From NCBI GenBank assembly GCA_902626725.1, contig CACOGI010000001.1, forward strand, positions 62,001 to 126,000: a stretch of 64,000 bases of DNA, written 5' to 3'. Below are positions 40,704 to 51,143 of the stretch, one piece after another. The position numbers and the translations under genes were made by a program. The DNA is from an uncultured Pelagibacteraceae bacterium (lineage in GTDB: Bacteria; Pseudomonadota; Alphaproteobacteria; Pelagibacterales; Pelagibacteraceae). The number at the start of each line of letters is the position of its first letter. The first letter of the stretch is position 1. The notes beneath the pieces were generated by a model, which made no database searches, had not been told where the DNA came from, and was given only the letters and a program-made list of their open reading frames with translations.

Positions 40704-41935
40704 TAATTTTTACCTAATCTTTCTTTTAAAATATCTCTATCTTTTTTAGCATCGCCACAAGAATTAACTATTATAATTGTATCTTTACTAAATTTTGGTG
40801 CGATCCTTATAGCTTCAGCGAATGCGTGGCTTGGTTCTAAGCTAGGATTAATTTTTTCAAATTTAGTTACTAACTTATATGCATTCAGAGCTGCCTCATC
40901 ATTTGCATAAGTATACCTTGCTCTTTTGGTATCTTTTAAAAAACAATGTATTGGACTGACACCAGGATAATCTAATCCAGCACTTATTGACTCTGTTTCA
41001 TGAATTTGACCCTCATTATTTTGACAAACATATGAAGCTGCACCATGCAGAATTCCAATTTTTGCATTTTTACTTAAGGGTGCTGCATGCAATTTTGATC
41101 TTTGAGGTCCTCCAGCCTCTACTCCTATCAATTCTACTTGTTTCTTATTATAGTCAATAAACTCACTCCAAAAACCATAAGCTGAACTCCCTCCGCCCAC
41201 ACAATTTATAAGCTTAATCTTTTTGGGTATTCTTTTAAATTCCTTCATTAGTTGTTTTTTTAACTCTCTTGAAATTTGGGTGGTAGACCATCCACAAATT
41301 TTAACAAAAATATTGGGGCCAACTGTAGATCCTACACACATGTGAGTATTATCACAATTCGAGACCCAATATCTCATACACTCACTCACTGCGTCCACTA
41401 AAGTTTGACTTCCAGAATAAACAGGTACAATTTCTGCACCATTTTTTCTCATTGCATCGCAGTTAGGTTTTTGACGCTTGATATCTTTTGCGCCCATAAA
41501 GATTTTACATTTTAGACCAAATTTTTTTGCAGCCATACTTAACATTTTTCCTGCATATCCAGCACCTGTATCTCCAACTATGTATTTTTTACCCATAGCT
41601 TTACAAATTAATGCATGCACTGTCGCATTGTATATTTTATGAGCTCCACCATTTGCCTCAGAAACAATTTTAGCCCAAATTTGAGCCCCTCCTAAATGAT
41701 TAGATAAATTTTCCAATTTGACAAATGATGTAGGAGAACCAATATAGTTTTTAAAATAATAGTCTCTTTTTTTAATAAATTTTTTGTTTTTTCTTAGCCT
41801 TTGGAATTCTTTTGTAAGATCTTCTACAGGTTTTTTTAGAGTTTCAGGAATAAAACTTCCACCAAATTTACCTCCCCAAAATCCAAATTTGTCATGTTGA
41901 TCTATTAGGGGAATATTTTTTTTAAGTTTCATCAT
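40703..41935 (-). CDS. trpB: Tryptophan synthase beta chain
   Basis: GGSFIPETLKKP, GGAHKIYNATVHALICKAMGK, CVGGGSSAYGFWSEF, GLDYPGVSPIHCFL. Confidence 0.95.
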   Translation of the reverse strand: MMKLKKNIPLIDQHDKFGFWGGKFGGSFIPETLKKPVEDLTKEFQRLRKNKKFIKKRDYYFKNYIGSPTSFVKLENLSNHLGGAQIWAKIVSEANGGAHKIYNATVHALICKAMGKKYIVGDTGAGYAGKMLSMAAKKFGLKCKIFMGAKDIKRQKPNCDAMRKNGAEIVPVYSGSQTLVDAVSECMRYWVSNCDNTHMCVGSTVGPNIFVKICGWSTTQISRELKKQLMKEFKRIPKKIKLINCVGGGSSAYGFWSEFIDYNKKQVELIGVEAGGPQRSKLHAAPLSKNAKIGILHGAASYVCQNNEGQIHETESISAGLDYPGVSPIHCFLKDTKRARYTYANDEAALNAYKLVTKFEKINPSLEPSHAFAEAIRIAPKFSKDTIIIVNSCGDAKKDRDILKERLGKN

Positions 41936-42551
41936 TCATTCTTTTTATTTTAGTTAAGAAAATTTCTATTTTGGAAATATCTTTTAATCCTAAGGTCTCT
42001 AGTCCTCCTGATATATCAATAATATCTGCTATTTTTTTAATTTTTTCAAGATCATCATTAATTTGTATGTTTCCTGCTAGCATAACTTCCTTACCAAAAT
42101 TAATATTTTCAATTAATGAGTGATCAAAAGACATACTTTTTTCGTAACCTTTGCTGTCAAACAGATAAATATCAGTTACATCTTTAAAACTTTCAAAATT
42201 TTCAAAATCTTTATAATTATTAATAGTAAAAGCTGTTATTATTTTTTTGTTATACTTTTTTTTAATTAATTGAATTTTTTCAAAATTGCAGTTGTAGAGT
42301 TGATAATAATCAAATGGAAAATCTTTAATTTTTTCAAGAAATTCATTTTGAGGGTTAACTAATACCGCAACATAAAAGGATTTCCTTTTGTTAATCTTTA
42401 ATAATTCCTGAAGTTTTTTTATTTCAACATACCTTTTTGATTTTGGGTAATTTATAACAAAACCTATAAATTGAGGTGGATAATTATGATTAACAATATA
42501 ATTTAAAGTTTTTGAATCAGAGACTCCACAGATTTTAGTTTTTAAGATCAT
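41922..42551 (-). CDS. trpF: Phosphoribosylanthranilate isomerase
   Basis: KICGVSDSKTLNYIVNHNYPPQFIGFVINYPKSKRYV, ISGGLETLGLKDISKI. Confidence 0.88.
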   Translation of the reverse strand: MILKTKICGVSDSKTLNYIVNHNYPPQFIGFVINYPKSKRYVEIKKLQELLKINKRKSFYVAVLVNPQNEFLEKIKDFPFDYYQLYNCNFEKIQLIKKKYNKKIITAFTINNYKDFENFESFKDVTDIYLFDSKGYEKSMSFDHSLIENINFGKEVMLAGNIQINDDLEKIKKIADIIDISGGLETLGLKDISKIEIFLTKIKRMNDET

Positions 42552-43222
42552 CGATTTAAATGATCAATTAATAATAAAATATTTTTCTTTATATTACCTT
42601 TGGTAATAGGTCTTCCTAAAACTAACCAGTCACTTCCATTCTTATAAGCTTGTTTTGGTGTTAAAACCCTTTTTTGATCGTGAGTTTTAGAATTTAATCG
42701 TATTCCAGGGGTAATAATTTCTTTTTTGAAAACTCTTCGGACTAGAGATACTTCTCTAGGGCTGCACACAATAGCATCAAGATTTGCTTTTTTGGCTAAT
42801 TTTGCCTGATGAAGAACTAATTTTTCTATTTGTTTGTTGAATCCAATTTCTTTGAGTGATTTGTTATTTAAAGAAGTTAAAATTGTAACACCAGTTAATT
42901 TAATTTTTCCTGAAACTTTTTTACATGCTTTTAAAGTATTTAGTCCACTACTTATGTGAATAGTCAAATAATTTATCTTTAAATCTTTTATTGCTTTTAT
43001 TGTTGAAACACATGTATTAGGTATATCGTGAAGTTTAAGGTCTACAAAAGTAATTTTATTCCTTAATTTAGATAAAAAATTTCTCCCATTTTTTGAATTT
43101 AGAAACTCTAATCCAAACTTATAACCAAATTTAATTTTAGAGTTTTGTGTCTTTTTTATTATTTCTTTTACTTTGGAAACTTTTGATGTGTCACATGCAA
43201 CAAAAATTTTATTCTTTTTCAT
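42548..43222 (-). CDS. pyrF: Orotidine 5'-phosphate decarboxylase
   Basis: VACDTSKVSKV, FVDLKLHDIPNTCVSTIKAI, TPGIRL, WLVLGRPITKG. Confidence 0.93.
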   Translation of the reverse strand: MKKNKIFVACDTSKVSKVKEIIKKTQNSKIKFGYKFGLEFLNSKNGRNFLSKLRNKITFVDLKLHDIPNTCVSTIKAIKDLKINYLTIHISSGLNTLKACKKVSGKIKLTGVTILTSLNNKSLKEIGFNKQIEKLVLHQAKLAKKANLDAIVCSPREVSLVRRVFKKEIITPGIRLNSKTHDQKRVLTPKQAYKNGSDWLVLGRPITKGNIKKNILLLIDHLNR

Positions 43223-43502
43223 TATTTAATTTATTAAACATTTCTTTAGACATTTTAAAGTGAATAGTTTTTTTTGCTGGTGTATTAACTTTTTCTCCTG
43301 TTTTTGGATTTCTTGATATTCGCGCTTTTTGAATTTTTGATGAAAAAATACCAAAACCTCTAAATTCTACTCTTTCACCCCGTTTGAGAGTATCTTTGAT
43401 TTCTTTTAAAATTATATTGATAAATTTTTCTAAATCTTTTTTTAAAAAATTTGGATAATTTTTTGATAATTGGCTTAAAAGTTTAGATTTAACAATAGAC
43501 AA
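43209..43502 (-). CDS. ihfB: Integration host factor beta-like HU/IHF protein
   Basis: KRGERVEFRGFGIFSSKIQKARISRNPKTGEKVNTPAKKTIHFK; downstream of rpsA. Confidence 0.88.
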   Translation of the reverse strand: MSIVKSKLLSQLSKNYPNFLKKDLEKFINIILKEIKDTLKRGERVEFRGFGIFSSKIQKARISRNPKTGEKVNTPAKKTIHFKMSKEMFNKLNNEKE

Positions 43503-43524
43503 AATTAAACTCTATTTTAATTAT

Positions 43525-45252
43525 TTATTTTTTATCTTCACCTTTTTTTTTTAGTTCTTCCGATAGAGATGAAAAAGGAAGGTTTTTTCCAGATCCTTCT
43601 GCACCATATTTGTCGAGAGCTTCTTTTTTCTCAATTTCTTCAAGAAGTTTCATACTTAGTGAAACCTTTCTTTTAGACATATCTAGCTCAGCAATTGCAC
43701 AATCAACTTTTTCCCCTCCTGTAAATCTGGAAGGACGAGCATCAGCTGCATTAATTGCAATTTGAGATTTTTTTATTATAAAATCCATCTCACAACCCTC
43801 AGGTCTTACTATTAATCCCTTATTATCTGTTGATATAATTTTAACTGTTATTGTTTGATTAATCTTTTTATCTTTAAACCAGTCAAAAGGATCAGATTGT
43901 GTTTGTCTCAATCCAACCCTTATTTTTTGTTCAGAGGCCTTTATTTCTAAAACTTTTACTTTTATTTTATCCCCCTTTTTGAATTTTGATAGTTCTTCCT
44001 CACCATTATTAAAATATGTTAAATCATTACAATGCAAGAAAGCATCTACATCAATATCTTTGACTTTTACAAACAGAGAGTATTCATTTTTATTTACAAC
44101 TTCAGCTTCTACAATAGTATCAACAGGGTGTTTTTTTTCAAAAGTTTCAAATGGATTTTCTTTTGTTAATCTGTGAGAAATAGCAACTCTTCGCTTATCT
44201 TTGTCTATTTCTGTAATAACACAATCTATAACATCTCCAATATTAAACATTTTTTTTGCCGATACATTCTTTTTTGACCAACTAAGTTCACTTGAGTGAA
44301 GCAGAGTAGTTAACCCCGGTTCTAATTCACAAAAAGCACCAAAATCCATAATCTTCATAACTTTAGCCTTATAAATTTTATTTAGTTCATAATTTTCAAT
44401 ATGTTCAAAAGGATCTGGTGATAATTGTTTTACAGAACAACCAACTTGAAGTTTTTCCATGTCAACTGAAATCACTTTAAGATCGTGTTTTTCTCCTATA
44501 TTAAAAACCTCATCTGGATGATTAACTCTTGAATAAGAAATTTCTTGTAAATGAACCAAAACATCTAATTCATCGTTTACATTGAAAAAACATCCAAAGG
44601 TACTATAGCCTTTAACTTCTGCATTTTTTATAATGTCACCTACTTTGTATCTTTCAATAATTTTTGCTTTATCTTCCTTTTTAAAATTTGAGATGATTTC
44701 CCTACGAGAAACACATGCATTACCTCTAACTTTATCTAACTTAATTAATGCAAATTTTTGTGGTTCGTTCATTAGATGACTTATATCTTTTAGTGGTTTA
44801 TCACTTATTTGAGACCCAGGTAGAAACATCAAAGATCCAGTATCTATATGTTCAACAATACAACCACCTTTACATTTAGATGTAATTTTTCCCATTATAG
44901 GTTCATTTTTTTCATATGCTTCAACAAGCTTATCCCAGCCTTTTATTTTTTGAGCTTTGGAAGCAGAAACAATTACTTCACCATTTTTATCTTCAATTTT
45001 TTCTAATAACACAGAAATTTTTTCACCAACTTTAATCTTCTCTGATAGGCCCATGTTTTTTAATTCATTTATATCTAAGACCGGTTCACTCTTTAATCCC
45101 TCAACAAATAAAAAAACAAACTTTTCAGTTATTTTATTAATTTTGCCCTCAATAATTTTTCCCTCTTCAATTTTGGATTTAGATAATTGACTGTTGAGTA
45201 ATTTTTCGAATTCTTTTGATGCTGGGCTTGATAGATCTTTATAAATTTCCAT
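43525..45252 (-). CDS. rpsA: 30S ribosomal protein S1
   Basis: Multiple S1 repeats; GKITSKCKGGCIVEH, SWSKKNVSAKKMFNIGDVIDCVI. Confidence 0.96.
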   Translation of the reverse strand: MEIYKDLSSPASKEFEKLLNSQLSKSKIEEGKIIEGKINKITEKFVFLFVEGLKSEPVLDINELKNMGLSEKIKVGEKISVLLEKIEDKNGEVIVSASKAQKIKGWDKLVEAYEKNEPIMGKITSKCKGGCIVEHIDTGSLMFLPGSQISDKPLKDISHLMNEPQKFALIKLDKVRGNACVSRREIISNFKKEDKAKIIERYKVGDIIKNAEVKGYSTFGCFFNVNDELDVLVHLQEISYSRVNHPDEVFNIGEKHDLKVISVDMEKLQVGCSVKQLSPDPFEHIENYELNKIYKAKVMKIMDFGAFCELEPGLTTLLHSSELSWSKKNVSAKKMFNIGDVIDCVITEIDKDKRRVAISHRLTKENPFETFEKKHPVDTIVEAEVVNKNEYSLFVKVKDIDVDAFLHCNDLTYFNNGEEELSKFKKGDKIKVKVLEIKASEQKIRVGLRQTQSDPFDWFKDKKINQTITVKIISTDNKGLIVRPEGCEMDFIIKKSQIAINAADARPSRFTGGEKVDCAIAELDMSKRKVSLSMKLLEEIEKKEALDKYGAEGSGKNLPFSSLSEELKKKGEDKK

Positions 45253-45911
45253 TAATTTTTTAATTTCCTGTCTATAATTTTTTTAATTTTTAAAAAACAG
45301 GAACTTTTAGATAACTTTGTTGTGTTAATCAATACCGAATCTTTGGTTTTCTTAAGTGGAGAAACTTTACGATTATAGTCACTTTTATCGCGTATTTTGA
45401 TACTTTTTAGTACTTCGCTGTATTTGATTTTTTTATTTATCTCCTTTAATTCTTTGTATCTTCTAAAAGCTCTTGTTTTAAGACTGGCTGTAATAAAGAA
45501 CTTAAAGTCAGCATCAGGAATAATTTTATAAGTAATGTCCCTTCCATCGAGGCAAGATCCATTGAAATTTCGTGGTGGCTTATATGCACAATTTCTTTGA
45601 AAAGAATATACCATTTTTCGAATATTTTTTTTTTTTGAAATTATTGATGCTTCAGTTCCTACCTTATCTGAAATTAATTTTTTGCTATTAAGATCATTTC
45701 TTTTAAGTTGTTGAATACTTTTTCTTATAAACTTATCATTAAACTTTTTGGGAAATTTAATTTTTAGATAGGCAATTAGCCTATAAATTTTACCTGTATC
45801 CAAGTAATATAAATTATAATGGGCTGATATTTTTTTTGCAAGAGTACCCGCACCAGCAGCAGCAGGGGAATCAATTGCAATCTTAATTATTTTTTTTTTT
45901 TTAACTTTCAT
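45252..45911 (-). CDS. cmk: Cytidylate kinase
   Basis: IAIDSPAAAGAGTLAKKISAHYNLYYLDTGKIYR, GRDITYKIIPDADFKFFITASLKTRAFRRYKE. Confidence 0.92.
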   Translation of the reverse strand: MKVKKKKIIKIAIDSPAAAGAGTLAKKISAHYNLYYLDTGKIYRLIAYLKIKFPKKFNDKFIRKSIQQLKRNDLNSKKLISDKVGTEASIISKKKNIRKMVYSFQRNCAYKPPRNFNGSCLDGRDITYKIIPDADFKFFITASLKTRAFRRYKELKEINKKIKYSEVLKSIKIRDKSDYNRKVSPLKKTKDSVLINTTKLSKSSCFLKIKKIIDRKLKN

Positions 45912-47230
45912 TTTTGAATTTCCCCTAAAATTCTCAAAAAATTTGGGAAAGAAGTATTGATTGAATTTTTGTCATGTATATGCCAATGACCACCAAAAGA
46001 CAAAGCAGCGATAACCGAAGACATAAATACTCTATGATCTTTTAGATAATCTTTAATGATTATCTTTTTTTTAATATTAATTTTTGGATTTCCAAAAATT
46101 TTGATAGAATTATTTGATAGTTTTGTTTTAATACCCATTAAGTTTAATATCTTAGAACCCCATTTTAACCTTGGGCTTTCTTTTTTATTTAGTTCACTTA
46201 AACTTTTAAAAAATGAAACACCATTTGCTTTAGCGGCTACCAAAAAAATTAAAAGAAATTCATCAATTGAACTACTGTTTAAGTTTTCTGGACAATTAAT
46301 TGGTTTTAGACTGTTTGTGCCCTTTACAAAAATATCAGCTATCGTCTCGCCTTTATATTTTCTTTTATTTTTAAAAATAATTTTAGCACCCATCCTTTTT
46401 AATATTATAATTACACCAATCCTTGAAGAATTTATATTGACATTTTTTATTGTCATTGAGGAATTATTTTTTAAACAAGTAAGAACTATAAAAAAAGCAG
46501 CAGAGCTAATATCTGCAGGAATGTTATAATTTAGTGGTTTAATTTTTTTTGCTTTTTTTATTTTTATTATGTCAAAATTTTTTTTTCTTAAGACTGTAAC
46601 AGGAAGATTAAGATATCTGCATAATAATTCTGTATGGTTTCTAGATTTTTTCGCTTTTATAAAAGTAGTGCCGTTAGTTCTTAAGGCAGCAAATATCAAA
46701 CTACTTTTCACTTGAGCAGATCCTTTTTTCTCATAATAATTTATTGGTTTCAAATTCTTAGTCCCCAAAATTCGTAACGGTAGATATTTGTTTTTTGTAA
46801 GTTTAAATTTTGCTCCAAATTTTTCTAAAGGTTTAGAAATTCTTTTAAAATCCCTCTTTGATAAACTTTTGTCGCCTATCAACTTAATATTTTTATCAGA
46901 GTTGACCAAAAGTCCTAAAATTAATCTTCCTAACGTTCCAGAATTTTTTGCATTTATGATAATATTATTTTTATAATTATATCCACTCAAACCTTTTCCA
47001 TGAATTTCACAAGAATTCTTCCTTAGTCTTGTTTTTATTCCTAGTTTTTTAATAGCTTGAATAGAAGCTTTAACATCTTCTGAAACAAGCAAATTTGATG
47101 ATTTTGATTTTCCCTCTGCTAAAGATGCAAAAAGAACCCATCGGATGCTTAGGCTTTTATCCCCACTTACAGTAATAATTTTGTTATTAAAATTCTTGAT
47201 TTTTTTTTTAATTACGAAAATATTTGGCAT
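45908..47230 (-). CDS. aroA: 3-phosphoshikimate 1-carboxyvinyltransferase
   Basis: VSGDKSLSIRWVLFASLAEGKS, NAKNSGTLGRLILGLL, KKGSAQVKSSLIFAAL. Confidence 0.94.
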   Translation of the reverse strand: MPNIFVIKKKIKNFNNKIITVSGDKSLSIRWVLFASLAEGKSKSSNLLVSEDVKASIQAIKKLGIKTRLRKNSCEIHGKGLSGYNYKNNIIINAKNSGTLGRLILGLLVNSDKNIKLIGDKSLSKRDFKRISKPLEKFGAKFKLTKNKYLPLRILGTKNLKPINYYEKKGSAQVKSSLIFAALRTNGTTFIKAKKSRNHTELLCRYLNLPVTVLRKKNFDIIKIKKAKKIKPLNYNIPADISSAAFFIVLTCLKNNSSMTIKNVNINSSRIGVIIILKRMGAKIIFKNKRKYKGETIADIFVKGTNSLKPINCPENLNSSSIDEFLLIFLVAAKANGVSFFKSLSELNKKESPRLKWGSKILNLMGIKTKLSNNSIKIFGNPKINIKKKIIIKDYLKDHRVFMSSVIAALSFGGHWHIHDKNSINTSFPNFLRILGEIQK

Positions 47231-47235
47231 TAAGA

Positions 47236-48012
47236 TTAATTAAATTTAAATGAATCACCAAAGTAAGCATTTTTTGCCTTAACATCACTTACTAGTTCAG
47301 CAGGAGTTCCTTTTGCAATTATTTTGCAATTAGATAGAATGATGGCACTATCAACGCATGATAGAAGATCACGAGCTTGATGATCACAAATGCAGATACT
47401 TATTTTTTCTTGAGATTGAAGGTTTACAATGAGTTCTTTTAGCATTTTGATTGTCAATACATCTAGAGCCGCAAATGGCTCATCTAGAAGCAAAACCTTT
47501 GGATTATTTAATAATGCCAAAGCAATTACTAATTTTTTCTTTTGTCCACCTGATAAAAATTTTGCAGGAATATTTATAATGGAGTCAAATTCAAACTTTG
47601 ATATCATTTTTTCTATTGTATTAGTCCTCGTCTTGTTATCTGCGATTTGAATTTCACTAATTGCTCTAAGATTTTGCATTAAAGTAAGATCATGAAAATA
47701 ACCACCATATTGTGGCACATAACCTAATTTAAATGTGGTAGCCCTCTCAGCAATTGGATAATTTAAAACATCTGTATTATCAATTATAATTGAACCAAAA
47801 TTGGGTTTTAAAAGTCCAGTTATTAGATTAAAAATAGTAGATTTTCCAACACCATTTGGACCCAATAGTCCTAAAATTTCACCTTGGTTAAGTTTAAAAC
47901 TTATTGAGTCAAGTATTGGTCTTGTTTTAAAAGAAAAGCTAACTTTTTCTAGTTTGATTATTGGTTTTATATTTTTAAAAGATTTAATTCTAAATTTCTT
48001 AATTATTGCCAT
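47236..48012 (-). CDS. lptB: LPS export ABC transporter ATP-binding protein
   Basis: LLGPNGVGKSTIFNLITGLLKPNFG, LGYVPQYGGYFHDLT, LSGGQKKKLVIALALL, LLLDEPFAALDVL. Confidence 0.9.
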   Translation of the reverse strand: MAIIKKFRIKSFKNIKPIIKLEKVSFSFKTRPILDSISFKLNQGEILGLLGPNGVGKSTIFNLITGLLKPNFGSIIIDNTDVLNYPIAERATTFKLGYVPQYGGYFHDLTLMQNLRAISEIQIADNKTRTNTIEKMISKFEFDSIINIPAKFLSGGQKKKLVIALALLNNPKVLLLDEPFAALDVLTIKMLKELIVNLQSQEKISICICDHQARDLLSCVDSAIILSNCKIIAKGTPAELVSDVKAKNAYFGDSFKFN

Positions 48013-48577
48013 TCGATTTTTTTTTTATTTGAACTTTATTCTCATTAAAATTAAATATTCTTGAATTTTTTGTTAATAAATCAATTTCTACTTTATCTGC
48101 TTTCATAATAATATCTAAGTTTTTATAAGTTAAATTTTTATATGCTTCAAGTAAATTGTCTTTAAAAAAAATATTCAGATTATCACAATGAATTTCATTC
48201 TCCAAAAACCTCAATCTTATATTATTTTCAAATTTTGTGTCATAATTAACGTTATTGTATTCAGCTTTAAGAGAATTAATATAAATTACACTTTTATCTA
48301 GGAGAATGATTTTTGCTCTTACATCAGACATATAAATTATTTCTGGTTTATCATCGTCAAGAGTACCGGTTTCTGCGTTGATTATATATTTCCTGCCAGC
48401 ACCATCAATTGACTCATATGTTATATTTATTAGCTTATTCTCACTTTTAATATTTTCTTTTTTGATTGTTTGATTTTTCCTTTCAGGTATTTCTTTGAAA
48501 TATTTTTGATAGATAAATAAAAAAAGTAAAAGAATTAATAGTAAAAGTAGTATTTGAATAAAAATTTTTTTTTTCAT
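47999..48577 (-). CDS. lptC: LPS export protein LptC-like
   Basis: N-terminal TM, DGAGRKYIINAETGTL, EIIYMSDVRAKIILLDKSVIYINSLKAEYNN; between kdsD and lptB. Confidence 0.75.
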   Translation of the reverse strand: MKKKIFIQILLLLLILLLFLFIYQKYFKEIPERKNQTIKKENIKSENKLINITYESIDGAGRKYIINAETGTLDDDKPEIIYMSDVRAKIILLDKSVIYINSLKAEYNNVNYDTKFENNIRLRFLENEIHCDNLNIFFKDNLLEAYKNLTYKNLDIIMKADKVEIDLLTKNSRIFNFNENKVQIKKKSNGNN

Positions 48578-49564
48578 TTACTCAATGTTTGCGTCAAGTA
48601 TATGATGTATATGAATTAATCCTGTAGTTTTATTCTTATTTGTATTTTTATAAACACAAAGTGAAGTAATCTTTTTTTCATTCATTATTCTTAAAGCTTT
48701 GATTGCCAATGTGTCAATATTGATATTAATAGGGTTTTTTGTCATCACATTCTTTACAATAGTTTTTTGAAAATCTATATTTTTTTGTCTTAATTTTCTT
48801 ACATTTCCATCTGTAATTATGCCAGTTGTAATTTTATTTTTATCTTGAACAATTACTACTCCAAGTTTTTTTTTCGAAATAATTTTTAAAGCTTCTTTCA
48901 TATTTTTATTTTCATTTATAAATGGAATTTTATTTCCTGAAGTCATTACATCGCCGACCGTTTTAAGTTGTTTTCCTAAATTGCCTCCTGGGTGCAATCT
49001 AGAGAAGTCGTATTTACTAAATTGTTTCTTTTTTAGAGCAGCAATCGCTAAAGCGTCTCCTATAGCTAATTGAATGCTTGTGCTTGATGTAGGAACTATA
49101 CCAAGGCCAGACTCTCTTACTTCTGGGAGTAAAATTTTAATATCCGATGCTTTATAAAGAAAAGAACTTTTTTTCGATACAATACCAATCAATTTTATTT
49201 TATTTCTATTAGCAAATTTAATAATAGGAATTATTTCATCAGACTTGCCAGAGTTGCTAATTAGTATTAGAACATCTTTCTTTGTTATGCTACCAAGATC
49301 TCCGTGTAAGCAATCATTTGCTGATAATGAGAAAGCCGGGCTACCGACAGATGAAAGAGTTGATGCAATTTTTGCTGAGATTAATCCACTTTTACCAACA
49401 CCACATAGAATAATTTTTGACTGACACTCAACTATTGCATTTACAGCTTTTTCAAAATTTTTATTGATGGATTTTTTTAATATTTTTAAAGAATTAATTT
49501 TTAAATCAATTACCTCTGTGGCAATACCTTTTAAAGATTTTTTATTCATTTTTAGTGAGACCAT
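48578..49564 (-). CDS. kdsD: KpsF/GutQ-type arabinose-5-phosphate isomerase (SIS + CBS)
   Basis: LCGVGKSGLISAKIASTLSSVGSPAFSL, DCLHGDLGSITKKDVLILISNSGKSDE, two CBS repeats. Confidence 0.93.
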   Translation of the reverse strand: MVSLKMNKKSLKGIATEVIDLKINSLKILKKSINKNFEKAVNAIVECQSKIILCGVGKSGLISAKIASTLSSVGSPAFSLSANDCLHGDLGSITKKDVLILISNSGKSDEIIPIIKFANRNKIKLIGIVSKKSSFLYKASDIKILLPEVRESGLGIVPTSSTSIQLAIGDALAIAALKKKQFSKYDFSRLHPGGNLGKQLKTVGDVMTSGNKIPFINENKNMKEALKIISKKKLGVVIVQDKNKITTGIITDGNVRKLRQKNIDFQKTIVKNVMTKNPININIDTLAIKALRIMNEKKITSLCVYKNTNKNKTTGLIHIHHILDANIE

Positions 49565-50163
49565 ATATCTTCTTTAAACTGAGCAAGATCTAAATCAACT
49601 CTAGTTTTCAAAAATTTTAGACATTCGTTATAAAGATTTATTCTATTTTCTCTAATAAGGATCTCTTCTAATTTTGTATGGATTTCATGAAGATAAATAA
49701 CATCATTTGCACAATATTTAAGTTGAGCACTATTTAACTCACCTCCGAAATCCGAGTTTTGAAACTGTTTACTTATATCTATATTTTTAAATTCTTTAAT
49801 AAGTGTTTTAAGGGAATGATTATCAGAATATGATCTAGCAAGTTTAGAAGCAATTTTTGTATCTTGAATATTATTTGTATCTATTTTCAAATAATATTTG
49901 ATATGTGCTAAATCTGCTCTACCATAATGAAAAATTTTTTTTATTTTATCATTTTCAAGAATTTTAGTTAAATTTGGTGCCTTATAATTTGATCGATCAA
50001 GTTGAACAATATGTGCGTCGGAATTTCCAGTAGAAATTTGAATTAAACAGAGCGGATCTCTTTTTACATCAAGCCCCATGAACTCACCATCTACAGCTAT
50101 TACATTGCCTAATTCTAAATCATCTGGTAAATCAGTCTTATGAAGCTTAATATCAATATTCAT
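49552..50163 (-). CDS. Ribonuclease D-like 3'-5' exonuclease (short, no HRDC domain)
   Basis: VIAVDGEFMGLDVKRDPLCLIQI, FHYGRADLAHIKYYL, YCANDVIYLHEIH. Confidence 0.88.
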   Translation of the reverse strand: MNIDIKLHKTDLPDDLELGNVIAVDGEFMGLDVKRDPLCLIQISTGNSDAHIVQLDRSNYKAPNLTKILENDKIKKIFHYGRADLAHIKYYLKIDTNNIQDTKIASKLARSYSDNHSLKTLIKEFKNIDISKQFQNSDFGGELNSAQLKYCANDVIYLHEIHTKLEEILIRENRINLYNECLKFLKTRVDLDLAQFKEDIWSH

Positions 50164-50179
50164 TTTTAGTTATATATAT

Positions 50180-51136
50180 ATGAAAGCAAAAAATTGTCTA
50201 ATTTTTGGCGGGACAGGTCAAATAGGTCGGAATTTGATTAGAAAGTTGGCTAAAAATAATTATAAAGTTACTGTAATTACCCGCAATGCACACACTAAAG
50301 GAAATTTTATTAAAACCCAAGCCAATGCTGGATATATTGATATTGTTGAAGCAAATCCGTTTGATGAAAAAGAAATTAATCTACTTTTAGCAAAGGCGGA
50401 TATTTGCATTAATTTAATAGGAATTTTGTTTGAAAAGGGTAAAAAAAATTCTTTCAATAATATTCATGCTAATTTTCCCATGATATTAGCAAAATTATGT
50501 CATCAAAATAAAATTAACCAATTTATTCATGTTTCAGCTTTAGGTATTGATAAAGCAGTAGACTCAAAATACGCGATCAGTAAATTGACGGGTGAGAGAA
50601 ATGTATTTCGACATTTTAATAAATCTGTTATTCTTAGACCATCAGTTGTTTATTCTGTAGATGATAATTTTTCTACAACCTTTATGACTCTTTTAAATAG
50701 ACTACCAATTTTTCCTTTATATTATAATGGGAACACAAGATTTTCCCCTATTCATTGTTCTGATATGACAGATATTATTTATAATATAATTAACAATAAT
50801 ATTAATTCAAAAATAATAGAGTGCGTTGGGCCTGAAATTCTTTCTTTTAGAGAAATATTGACTATCCTACTAAATTCTATTGGTAAAAAAAGGTTTTTTC
50901 TACCATTTCCACTTTTTGTAGCAAAAATAACTGCTAAAATATTTGAACTTATGCCTAATCCATTATTAACCACTGATCAACTAACACTTCTCAAGTATGA
51001 TAATGTTATTTCAAAAAATTATGCTACAAATTCAAGCATAGGTGTTCCGGCAAAAAAATTTTTTAAGATAGAAGTTGAAAAGTACAGTTATATGTGGAGA
51101 GAAGGTGGTCAATTCTCAAAAAAAACCAACTTATAA
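50180..51136 (+). CDS. NDUFA9-like complex I assembly/subunit NAD(P)-binding protein
   Basis: CLIFGGTGQIGRNLIRKLAKNNYKVTVITRN, HVSALGIDKAVDSKYAISKLTGE, SVVYSVDDNFS. Confidence 0.83.
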   Translation: MKAKNCLIFGGTGQIGRNLIRKLAKNNYKVTVITRNAHTKGNFIKTQANAGYIDIVEANPFDEKEINLLLAKADICINLIGILFEKGKKNSFNNIHANFPMILAKLCHQNKINQFIHVSALGIDKAVDSKYAISKLTGERNVFRHFNKSVILRPSVVYSVDDNFSTTFMTLLNRLPIFPLYYNGNTRFSPIHCSDMTDIIYNIINNNINSKIIECVGPEILSFREILTILLNSIGKKRFFLPFPLFVAKITAKIFELMPNPLLTTDQLTLLKYDNVISKNYATNSSIGVPAKKFFKIEVEKYSYMWREGGQFSKKTNL

Positions 51137-51143
51137 ATAAAAT

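Noticed and set aside
46056-46529. 157-aa plus-strand ORF antisense to aroA
   Set aside because: AT-rich antisense frame of a well-supported gene; Phe/Leu/Ile-rich low-complexity translation.
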